In this document: piece after piece, positions 30,102 to 36,052 of the stretch
Position numbering within the stretch: the first letter of the stretch is position 1
Layout: each line of letters opens with the position of its first letter
Assembly (NCBI GenBank): GCA_019347805.1
Contig: JAHWKR010000013.1
Location: 30,630 to 66,681 of the forward strand
DNA: 36,052 nucleotides
Reading direction: 5' to 3'
From: Methanobacteriota archaeon
GTDB lineage: Archaea; Thermoplasmatota; E2; JACPAO01; JAHWKR01
Notes under the pieces: generated by a model
Told to the model about the DNA's origin: nothing
Seen by the model: the letters and a program-made list of their open reading frames with translations, nothing else
The model's database searches: none
Position numbers and translations under genes: made by a program

Positions 30102-30707
30102 TCAGCCCTGCCGTCCACCGGATTCGCCTCGTGGTGCACGTACCAAGCCAGTGAGAACGGGGGCGATGTCGGGACTCTCCAGGACCCCGTCCACCGGGCC
30201 CGCCCGGATGGCCGCAGTGGGCATCCCGCCCCACTCTGCGGTCTGGGGACGCTCCACGAGCACCACCCCCCCGTTCTTTTTCACAATGACCGTCCCGGCA
30301 GCGCCATCCGAGCCCATGCCGCTGAGGACGACGGCCACTACGGACGGCCCTGCGGCGACGGCGGCGGTCTTGAACAGAAAGTCGACGCTCTCTGGCGGAC
30401 CAGGTACGCGCGGGCGGAAGGCGATCGTTCGGTCGGCCGCCACACCCATCTCGACATCGCTTGGACAAGTCAGCGCCACGCCGGCGTCCAAGATGTCCCC
30501 CTCGACGGCCTCGCGAACCGACAACGCGCTTCCACGGGTGAGGATCTCGGCGAGGTAAGAACGAACGTCGCTCGGAAAATGCTGGGTGATCAAGATCGCC
30601 CACGAGAAGTCGGACGACAACCCACTGAAGACGGCTTGCAGAGAACGGAGTCCGCCGGCGCTCGAGCCGAAGCAGACGACGCCCACATGGGGACGATCGG
30701 TCGTCAC
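30102..30707 (-). CDS. CheB-type protein-glutamate methylesterase domain, no receiver
   Basis: A 201-residue CheB catalytic domain. The triad is visible: nucleophile Ser16 in FGSSAGG, His43 in ILITQHFPSD, and Asp134 in VVLSGMGSDGAAG. The stretch SVDFLFKTAAVAAGPSVVAVVLSG is typical. CheB removes methyl groups from chemoreceptor glutamates, but the usual N-terminal receiver domain is missing, so control by a CheA kinase is not obvious. A GTG at 30707 with a G-rich site upstream is the start. It lies 70 bp downstream of the KaiC-like gene in the same direction, and both are opposite to the cassette array direction. Confidence 0.85.
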   Translation of the reverse strand: MTTDRPHVGVVCFGSSAGGLRSLQAVFSGLSSDFSWAILITQHFPSDVRSYLAEILTRGSALSVREAVEGDILDAGVALTCPSDVEMGVAADRTIAFRPRVPGPPESVDFLFKTAAVAAGPSVVAVVLSGMGSDGAAGTVIVKKNGGVVLVERPQTAEWGGMPTAAIRAGPVDGVLESPDIAPVLTGLVRAPRGESGGRQG

Positions 30708-30777
30708 GTCGGATCCCCCCCACCGACTGCCGGCACCGTATCCGGCGCTGGGCCTCTCTCACGCACGGCTCGAGCCC

Positions 30778-32214
30778 TCACACCTTATGGCCGTCCCCTC
30801 CTCCGGATTCGGGATCGACGGGCTCTCCTACGAACAGGCCGCGGGACGAGAATCCGAAGCTGCGGACCCGCGTAGAATGCGGGGTGCCCCGGGCTTTGAG
30901 AACAGTGACCGACCGCGCGCGTTCGTCCCCCTCTTCGATGTTCCTAAGCAAGATGATGTCGTCCACAAAACTCGCGAAAGGCGTGTTCTGCTCTTCCAGG
31001 TTCTCTTCACGCGCAAGGAGCGTGCAGGCGACGGTGGCCCCGCGCGCCTTGATGAGGCTCAGCAGCCGGATGATGGTCTCCCGGACGTCTTCAGGTTCAC
31101 CGAGCGCCATGAGCGGGGTGAGGGGGTCGATGACCACGAGCTCTGGGCGGAACTCCTCGATCTGGTCCAGGATGAACACGAGATGGTCCTCCAGACCCTC
31201 GACGCTACGCAGCGGGGGGATCATTCGCAACAGGCCACGCTCCGTCCACTTGGTGAGGTCAAGCCCGATGGCGCCCATGTTCCGGACGATCTGCGCGCGC
31301 GGTTCCTCCATGCCCACGAAGAGACACCTCTCATCGCGGAGACAGGACGCCACCGCGGCGGAGACGGTGACGCTCGTCTTGCCTGACCCTGCGGAGCCAG
31401 AGATGAAGAGCGTGTCGCCCCGAAAGACCCCGCCACGGAGCATCTTGTCGAGGCCAGGGATGCCGAGGGAGATGCGTTCCGAGGAGGAAGGCATGTCGAG
31501 GGCGTCGTCGATTATCGGCGTCACGACGACCCCCTTATCGGTGATCACGAACGGATAGGCGTTCAATCGGTGGTCCGACCCGCGGTATTTGACGACTCTG
31601 AGCCTCCGGGTCGCGATGCCTTTCACCATCTCGGTGCGCAGCTGGACGACGCAATCCGCCAGGAATTCCTCGGACCGGAACGTCGCTGCCTTGCTCACCT
31701 CGACGGTGATGATCGTCGTCACACCCCGCCTCTTGAGCGCGTCGAGCAGTCTGCGGATCTCGGCGCGCGATGTGGCAGTATTCGCGATTGTCTGGGATAG
31801 GACGTTGATCGCATCGATGACCACCAGCGTGGCGCCAATGCGCTCGACGGCCTGCTCGAGTCGCACGAAGACGCTGTCCGGTGCGAGGCCGCCAGCAGCG
31901 GCCAACTCTTCTGGGTCGAGATGAACAGAGTCGAGAACCAGTCGCCCGTTTGTCTCCAGCCCTGCCAGGTCCAAGCCGAACGAGCGCCCGTTCTCGCGGA
32001 TCTCGGCGATGCTCTCACTGAACGAGAGGTAGACGCCGGGGGCCCCGCCTTGGACCGCATTGGCGATGGATTGCAGCGAGAAGACCGTTTTTCCCGTTCC
32101 GGTGGTGCCGTAGATCACCGTCGCGCGATCGCTCGGGAGCCCGCCCTCGGTGATCGCGTCGAAGCCGGCGATGCCGGTCCGTGTCTTCGGGACGTGTTGT
32201 CGCGGAATGGTGAT
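30778..32214 (-). CDS. Two-domain KaiC-like (RAD55-family) ATPase
   Basis: A protein of about 478 residues with two RecA-like KaiC domains. Domain 1 has Walker A GTTGTGKT, YLSFSES and Walker B LVVIDAINVL. Domain 2 has RISLGIPGLDKMLRGGVFRG, Walker A GSAGSGKTS, FVGMEEPR and Walker B LVVIDPLTPL. KaiC-like proteins of archaea act in signalling, motility control and other ATP-driven switches. The first usual start codon in frame (GTG at 32118) lies next to Walker A and would remove the conserved TRTGIAGFDAITEGGLPSDR. That segment is encoded upstream. A strong ribosome site AAAGGAGG (32224-32231) stands 9 nt before an ATC at 32214, and a TAG lies further upstream, so a non-canonical start (ATC or ATT) is likely. 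Probably an operon with the CheB-like gene. Confidence 0.82.
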   Translation of the reverse strand: MTIPRQHVPKTRTGIAGFDAITEGGLPSDRATVIYGTTGTGKTVFSLQSIANAVQGGAPGVYLSFSESIAEIRENGRSFGLDLAGLETNGRLVLDSVHLDPEELAAAGGLAPDSVFVRLEQAVERIGATLVVIDAINVLSQTIANTATSRAEIRRLLDALKRRGVTTIITVEVSKAATFRSEEFLADCVVQLRTEMVKGIATRRLRVVKYRGSDHRLNAYPFVITDKGVVVTPIIDDALDMPSSSERISLGIPGLDKMLRGGVFRGDTLFISGSAGSGKTSVTVSAAVASCLRDERCLFVGMEEPRAQIVRNMGAIGLDLTKWTERGLLRMIPPLRSVEGLEDHLVFILDQIEEFRPELVVIDPLTPLMALGEPEDVRETIIRLLSLIKARGATVACTLLAREENLEEQNTPFASFVDDIILLRNIEEGDERARSVTVLKARGTPHSTRVRSFGFSSRGLFVGEPVDPESGGGDGHKV

Positions 32215-32690
32215 GTCGGTGCGCCTCCTTTGGGCAAACCCCTACGCATATGGAGAGAACATGTTGGCCACGCGCGTAGCGCGACCTCTTCTGGATCGAG
32301 CAGGCGATGCCGGAAGAGAAGGTAGCATAAAGCGGCCTCGGTGCGACACGCGGTGCAAGCAGGGCGAAGCCATTGCTCCTAGATACAGCTTGTGCCGGTT
32401 GTGGTCGCGGGGGATTTCGTGCCCCGCCGAATGGCCGTCCCTCGCCCGTGCACAAGCCCCCTTAGCTTGGCCGTCGTCTTCCGCATGGCCCCGGGGATGA
32501 AGTGCTCCGAGGTCGGCCGGCCACGGGGACTGGTGGTATTGTCTGCTCCCGGGCTGACGCACGAGGGGGATTCCTGTGCTGGAACCAAGGTGCGACGATT
32601 GACCGTCGAACCCGGTTGGTATGAGTTGTCCGGTTGTTCATGGCGCCCGCCTCTGCAGGGCACACGATTCTTAGAATTCCCCCCTAGTAC
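32215..32690. other. Intergenic region without identifiable gene
   Basis: About 476 bp between the KaiC-like start and attC 6. Only the KaiC ribosome site (32224-32231) is evident. The open frames here have no recognisable features, and one of them passes straight through attC 6. I see no RNA gene or extra attC. Confidence 0.5.
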
Positions 32691-32759
32691 GTCGAACATG
32701 TCGTTCCACCCGACCGCCGCTTCGCGAACGCGGGCGGCGGGTAAAATCCACGGTTCGAC
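32691..32759 (+). repeat. attC site 6
   Basis: R'' box GTCGAAC and R' box GTTCGAC (32753-32759) are exact complements, with arms CCACCCGaCCGCCGC and GCGGGCGGCGGGTaA and loop TTCGCGAAC. Although the box sequences differ from the TAAC/GTTA type, the site keeps the layout and matches the ACATGTCGTTCCACCCGACCG core of sites 1 and 7. It closes the KaiC/CheB segment. Confidence 0.82.
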
Positions 32760-32817
32760 GGGTATTTTTGAGGTAGGGCCTTAGCCCCCTTGTGGCACAA
32801 CCCTGCGTCAGTGCGGC

Positions 32818-33366
32818 ATGGCCAGCAAGGCGAGCGATGCACGGTGGACCTCGTGTGGAGCCGATCTGCCTATGCACGTTCCCAAACGACGGCCTGGATC
32901 CCTCATCCTTGGTACGATCCGCGACCTCAAGGGGATGGGCGTCGCATTGCCGGAGCCGACCGCCGTCGAGCGAAAACTGGCCGCCAAGTTTGGGCCCACC
33001 CCTAGCGAGGAAGACATCGTATGGGCCTTGTTCAACACAGCTGCCACGAAGGCTCCCAGAGAGACGATGGTCCATTTCAGCATGGCTCGATTTCTTTACG
33101 AGGAAGGGCGCGACTGGACGGAAAAAATGGCCCGTTGCTGGAAGATTCAGGAGGCAGACAACAGTAGTAGCTTCGACAAATACATGGTACACGCGGGCAC
33201 CGCCTGCTGTGTCGCCTGCGCCAAACACGACGGCCGAGTAGTGCCGTATGCGAGCGGCCCACCTACGCCTCTATGGAGCGGCTGCACCAATCTGCGCAAC
33301 AAGTCAGGCCGTGGCTGGTGCACTTGCTATACAAGCCCGGTGATCCACGAATCCGCTTCTCCATAG
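32818..33366 (+). CDS. Unknown Cys-rich, probably zinc-binding protein, cassette 6
   Basis: A 182-residue protein without a recognised family. Residues about 45-110 are helical (PTPSEEDIVWALFNTAATKA, MVHFSMARFLYEEGRDWTEK). The C-terminal 60 residues contain Cys130, Cys131, Cys134, His137, Cys156, Cys168 and Cys170 in the pattern CCxxCxxHDGR, then PLWSGC, then GWCTC. This suggests a metal site resembling the CxxC...C-x-C knuckles at the end of phage minor-head-type proteins, but that likeness is weak. An ATG at 32872 is an alternative start. Confidence 0.65.
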   Translation: MASKASDARWTSCGADLPMHVPKRRPGSLILGTIRDLKGMGVALPEPTAVERKLAAKFGPTPSEEDIVWALFNTAATKAPRETMVHFSMARFLYEEGRDWTEKMARCWKIQEADNSSSFDKYMVHAGTACCVACAKHDGRVVPYASGPPTPLWSGCTNLRNKSGRGWCTCYTSPVIHESASP

Positions 33367-33451
33367 TTCGGACGGAGGATCTGGAAAACGTAAGCGGGGT
33401 CTGTTCCGTCGTAGAGCCGCCTACGAAAAGCAAAGGAGCATTTGACTCGAT

Positions 33452-33515
33452 GCCTAACAAATCGCTCCACCCGACCGCTCGCTCCGCTCGCGGCGCGTGA
33501 GCTCTATCGTTCGGC
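33452..33515 (+). repeat. attC site 7
   Basis: R'' box GCCTAAC followed by AAATCGCTCCACCCGACCGC, as in site 1, a short GCTCCGC loop, GCGGCGCGTGAGCTCTATC, and R' box GTTCGGC (33509-33515). Slightly degenerate in the right arm but clear. Confidence 0.82.
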
Positions 33516-33639
33516 GTCAAACCGATCAGTCCTGAAACCAGAGCAGACCTTGAAACGCGGGCGTTCCTGAATCGAACAAGGAGAGCTTGAGGCAGCAAGA
33601 CATTTACGAAAACGGGTCTTTCCTCTCGCGGGTGTCTGC

Positions 33640-34095
33640 TTGAACCGGAAGATCTGGGCCGGGCCCCTCGTGGTGCTGGTTATCACCGTATCCGCGCTCG
33701 CCATGCCGGTGCATGCAGATGGTCCCGGCTCGTTCTTGGAGGGCGAGGGGACCATCGAGTTCGCCGATCATTGGGCGAGCATTTATTGCCCGCACGCGTC
33801 GGCGCTCTTGACCGTGGATGCGGTGGCGCGCGTGGCGACCTATACGGTGACATTCCCCCACGGCTGTGAGCTTGCTCAGGCCTGGTACCTCCAGGCGGTG
33901 GGGACTCAGGGCCTGGTTTTTGCACTTGTATGGGGTTCCTGGGACGAGGGATTCACCGGCACTTCCGGTGTGCACGCGCTGACCATTCTCCCCCCTGACA
34001 ACGACGGATCCGTGGTCGTCTGGGGCACCTACTTTTGGCCAATTGCGGAGCCGTTCTTTGCTGGTGGGCGCGTCCAAGCATCGTCATTGGGCTGA
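33640..34095 (+). CDS. Small secreted protein of unknown function
   Basis: A 151-residue exported protein. Residues 1-26 form a signal peptide (KIWAGPLVVLVITVSALAMP, cleavage likely after VHA). The mature part is beta-rich (ASALLTVDAVARVATYTVTF, VFALVWGSWDEG, VVVWGTYFWPIAEPF) with two Cys (IYCPH and HGCEL), possibly a disulfide-stabilised beta sandwich. The start is a TTG at 33640; the next ATG would cut off the signal peptide. No family recognised. Confidence 0.6.
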   Translation: MNRKIWAGPLVVLVITVSALAMPVHADGPGSFLEGEGTIEFADHWASIYCPHASALLTVDAVARVATYTVTFPHGCELAQAWYLQAVGTQGLVFALVWGSWDEGFTGTSGVHALTILPPDNDGSVVVWGTYFWPIAEPFFAGGRVQASSLG

Positions 34096-34315
34096 CCGTT
34101 CCCGGTGCGGGACCAGCCGGATGCAAATCTCCTCAATCCCCAGGGGCCGCATCGACGTCCCAATCGGTCGTGAGCCGATCTCAGGCTGTGGGGAGTGGGA
34201 TATGGGGCTGCTCGAGCGTGCCTCGGTGCCAGATTCCTACTTACCCACTGTATACCAAGGCCCATCTCCGATCGCCGAGACCGGCTGACGACCTACTCTG
34301 TGGTGTAGAAGAAAC

Positions 34316-34326
34316 GTAGCCTATAG
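34316..34326 (+). promoter_or_regulatory. TATA-like box of the lipoprotein gene
   Basis: AGCCTATAGCT about 30 nt upstream of the ATG at 34351, as in other short-leader genes of this window. Confidence 0.45.
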
Positions 34327-34350
34327 CTTTCTCACGTCGTTCCGCGATGT

Positions 34351-34845
34351 ATGCGCGTGAAACCCGGCCCCGCAATAGCCCTCGTGACCACCATTCTCCT
34401 ATCCGGATGCGCCTCGCCTGCGACGGACCCCGAGGTGAGCGTTCCGCACCCGCTGGAGGAGCCTGCTGAGGGCCGATTGGACGGTCGGCTGTGGTTCCCT
34501 CTGAGCGTGCCGTTGCTGGAGGAACCGACTCTTGCCGTCGACATCCCTGTCGAGGAAAACGGGACGCGCCTTGAAGCGCTCCTACGCAAAGGGGTAACCC
34601 CGCACGTCGGTCTCGATCGGTCACTCTCTAGCGCCATGGTCAGGCTCGTCTCACCTGATGGGGACGTTCTACGGGAAGTCATGTTGTCATGGGACGGCGC
34701 CGAAGAAGCGATGATGGAGGCCGAAAACCTCCCGAGCGGCGACTATCTTCTGGCGGCTACCTTGTACGGTGCGAGTGCCGGCGACCAGATCGGCCACTAC
34801 CTGGATTACGAGGTCGCATGGCTCGTCGACGGCAAGGAGATATGA
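34351..34845 (+). CDS. Putative lipoprotein
   Basis: A 164-residue protein with a signal peptide ending in a lipobox-like LLSGC (Cys20). The mature part is acidic (ASPATDPEVSVPHPLEEPAE) and then beta-rich (LWFPLSVPLLEEPTLAVDIP, ENLPSGDYLLAATLYG), suggesting a surface beta-sandwich domain. Function unknown. It is followed after a short gap by a membrane protein and a winged-helix regulator, likely co-transcribed. Confidence 0.65.
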   Translation: MRVKPGPAIALVTTILLSGCASPATDPEVSVPHPLEEPAEGRLDGRLWFPLSVPLLEEPTLAVDIPVEENGTRLEALLRKGVTPHVGLDRSLSSAMVRLVSPDGDVLREVMLSWDGAEEAMMEAENLPSGDYLLAATLYGASAGDQIGHYLDYEVAWLVDGKEI

Positions 34846-34869
34846 AGGAACTGGATGGAGGAAGCTAGG

Positions 34870-35463
34870 ATGTCTGAAACGTTCACCCCTATGCAGGCGG
34901 CCAAGACCTTCGCAGAAGCACGCCGCTGGGAGGACAGTCTGGTCCGGCGAACGGAGGGGCTCACCTGGATGGTGTGGGGGATGGTCACCGCGGGGATATT
35001 CGGGACGCTTGGTCTGCTGGTCTTCCTTGAGATCCCCCCGGTGCTCGTGGTCGCCGGTTGGTCCGTGTGGGCCATGGCGGGCTTGGCGTTGACTTTTGTG
35101 ATTTGGCGGACCGCAGCGCTTCTAGGTCGCAATGAGTTCCGGCCGATCGGCTGGAAGGTCTATGTCACAAAGGTGTTGGTCCTCGCATCAGTGGTCCTCT
35201 TCCTCCACTTTGTTGTGCGGCCCGAGTCGATCATCGTCCCCATGCTCCTCGTGGGCATCATTTGGGGCACTGTGGCACTCTTCGGGAGACGGCTTTCGCT
35301 TGCGGGTCGGATTGTTTCCCTGGTGAGTTCGTTGGTCATTCTGGGAATGGCCATCGCGTTGGACTCGGTCGTCCTACCGATGACGCAAGCCATGTTCGTG
35401 GGCGTGTCTCTCATGGCTGGCATCCCATTCCTGGCAGGGTTGTACCAAGCACTACGAGGGTGA
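34870..35463 (+). CDS. Polytopic membrane protein
   Basis: A 197-residue protein with about six hydrophobic segments arranged as three pairs, including GLTWMVWGMVTAGIFGTLGL, VLVVAGWSVWAMAGLALTFV, VTKVLVLASVVLFLHFVV, IVPMLLVGIIWGTVALFG and MFVGVSLMAGIPFLAGLY. I do not recognise a family. GGAGG at 34857-34861 sits 8 nt before the ATG at 34870, which I prefer; an in-frame ATG at 34855 is also possible. Its stop overlaps a GTG of the next gene. Membrane protein plus small winged-helix regulator is a common archaeal gene pair. Confidence 0.65.
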   Translation: MSETFTPMQAAKTFAEARRWEDSLVRRTEGLTWMVWGMVTAGIFGTLGLLVFLEIPPVLVVAGWSVWAMAGLALTFVIWRTAALLGRNEFRPIGWKVYVTKVLVLASVVLFLHFVVRPESIIVPMLLVGIIWGTVALFGRRLSLAGRIVSLVSSLVILGMAIALDSVVLPMTQAMFVGVSLMAGIPFLAGLYQALRG

Positions 35464-35764
35464 GGTCCTGCTCGATCCAGCGATCCATCAGGAGACGAGA
35501 TTACGCATAATCGCGATGCTCCATCGGAACCGCGAGGAGAGTTTCAACCATATCCGGGATACCCTTGGGCTGAGCGATGGCAACCTAGGGAGCCATGTGA
35601 AAAGACTGATGGATTCTGGGTACGTCTGCCAGCGCTACCGGTTGGTCGGGACGCGTTTCGAGCCGTGTTATGCTCTTACGAACGCAGGCATCAAGGCCCT
35701 CATGGAGTATCTGGACCAGTTGAAGGAACTCCTTCCCCTCGATGTCGAGAACGCAGGCCCCTAG
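35460..35764 (+). CDS. Winged-helix transcriptional regulator with apparent early frameshift
   Basis: The uninterrupted ATG frame (35516-35764, 82 codons) encodes MLHRNREESFNHIRDTLGLS, then DGNLGSHVKRLMDSGYVCQR and a wing, as in archaeal MarR/ArsR-like winged-helix proteins. The usual first helix (LLDPAIHQETRLRIIA) is encoded just upstream in the same frame but has no start codon. A GTG at 35460, overlapping the previous stop as GTGA, would start this helix if one C were added after GTGAGGTCC (about 35468). A one-base deletion, real or from assembly, is therefore likely. Probably regulates the membrane-protein operon ahead of it. Confidence 0.65.
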
Positions 35765-35873
35765 GTCCTGCAATCGCTTCTGGCCCCAGCCAACCATCAT
35801 CGCAGCCCACACGGTTTCCGACGGCACCATCCTTCACGCGTCAGAAGCCAACATCATCCCTGAACCGACTGCT

Positions 35874-35932
35874 GCCCAACAAATCGTTCCAGCGGACCGC
35901 CTCCGGGCGGCCGCTGAGCCCGACCGTTCACC
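35874..35932 (+). repeat. attC-like site 8 (right end of the array)
   Basis: R'' box GCCCAAC, then AAATCGTTCCAGCGGACCGC, loop CTCCGGGC, GGCCGCTGAGCCCGACC, and an imperfect R' box GTTCACC (35926-35932). Arms CAGCGGaCCGC and GGCCGCTGaG are similar to the other sites. The degenerate R' box suggests an old or inactive site. It closes the last cassette before the flanking chromosomal gene. Confidence 0.72.
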
Positions 35933-35958
35933 CGTCCCCCTCCAAACCGAACCCCCAC

Positions 35959-36052
35959 CTAACCCAGGTAGCCCCACGCCAGCAACCTGTCACCGTCTCC
36001 GTCGATCCATCGCTGTCCGATGTCGCTACGGTAGTACATGTTGGGGATGATG
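35959..36052 (-). CDS. purD: C-terminus of probable phosphoribosylamine-glycine ligase (partial)
   Basis: The last 30 codons of a minus-strand gene whose start lies beyond the right edge, ending in TAG at 35961-35959. The visible end IPNMYYRSDIGQRWIDGDGD resembles the YYR(S/K)DIG-x-R end of PurD, the second enzyme of purine synthesis. With so little sequence this is a tentative call. It suggests the integron array stops at a housekeeping gene. Confidence 0.5.
   Translation of the reverse strand, partial: IIPNMYYRSDIGQRWIDGDGDRLLAWGYLG

Noticed and set aside
32747-32761. A GGTTCGACGGG stretch that looks like a tRNA T-arm
   Set aside because: No acceptor stem, D-arm or anticodon arm can be folded around it. 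It is the R' box of attC 6, and its exact complement GTCGAAC is the R'' box.
32392-32784. A 130-codon plus-strand frame before the Cys-rich gene
   Set aside because: It crosses the whole of attC 6 and has no recognisable features.
27292-35932. CRISPR array as an explanation of the repeated elements
   Set aside because: The repeats are 58-70 bp, imperfect, separated by 0.4-2.8 kb of genes, and have the box-and-arm structure of attC. No short spacers of regular size exist.

Overview
The window (about 36 kb, GC-rich) looks like an archaeal chromosome. Core genes are of archaeal type: a two-subunit 2-oxoacid:ferredoxin oxidoreductase with a fused gamma-alpha chain, an asparaginyl-tRNA-synthetase-like asparagine synthetase, a stand-alone glutamate-synthase FMN domain, a thrB-thrC-ACT-hom operon and an Lrp/AsnC regulator. 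TATA-like boxes lie about 25-35 nt upstream of many starts, as in archaeal short-leader or leaderless transcripts. A euryarchaeal, perhaps Thermoplasmatota-like, lineage is my guess; no rRNA or tRNA is present to fix it.

Layout. 1-5.1 kb: the start of a minus-strand secreted protein, a 500-bp intergenic region with a repeated GTCGGATTT...GTCGG motif, a hexapeptide acyltransferase and DoxX-like membrane protein pair, a serine recombinase that may be truncated, a 42-aa membrane peptide, a DNA-binding-like protein and a short-chain dehydrogenase. 5.2-9.7 kb: two paralogous secreted proteins, one extended by eight 23-residue calcium-binding-type repeats and seven RCC1-type repeats. 9.7-25.5 kb: central and amino-acid metabolism (korAB, lpd, a lipoprotein hydrolase, hom/ACT/thrC/thrB, an ALDH7-type dehydrogenase, EVE and VOC proteins, an Lrp regulator, the asparagine synthetase-like gene and the GltB-like protein).

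25.5-35.96 kb is the most remarkable part. It has the layout of an integron. On the left is a decayed integron integrase (minus strand, frameshifted, catalytic half gone). To its right are eight attC-like sites in one orientation (R'' box near RYYYAAC, GC-rich imperfect inverted arms, R' box near GTTRRRY). The sites bracket unrelated cargo: a short SMP-like peptide, a 4-TM protein, an AbrB/PIN toxin-antitoxin pair, a 2-TM protein, a small unknown, a CheB-like plus KaiC-like pair on the opposite strand, a Cys-rich protein, and a multi-gene segment of secreted and membrane proteins plus a winged-helix regulator. The array ends beside a minus-strand partial gene whose C-terminus resembles PurD. 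Integrons are classically bacterial; archaeal ones have been reported from metagenome assemblies, so this is a strong example of a recently recognised phenomenon, here apparently with a dead integrase and resident cargo.

How the genes fit together. The threonine operon makes threonine from aspartate semialdehyde, with an ACT protein as probable sensor. korAB and perhaps lpd serve oxidative 2-oxoacid metabolism. The asparagine synthetase-like/GltB-like pair is divergent from an Lrp regulator and suggests nitrogen assimilation under amino-acid control. The integron segment is accessory and looks horizontally acquired.
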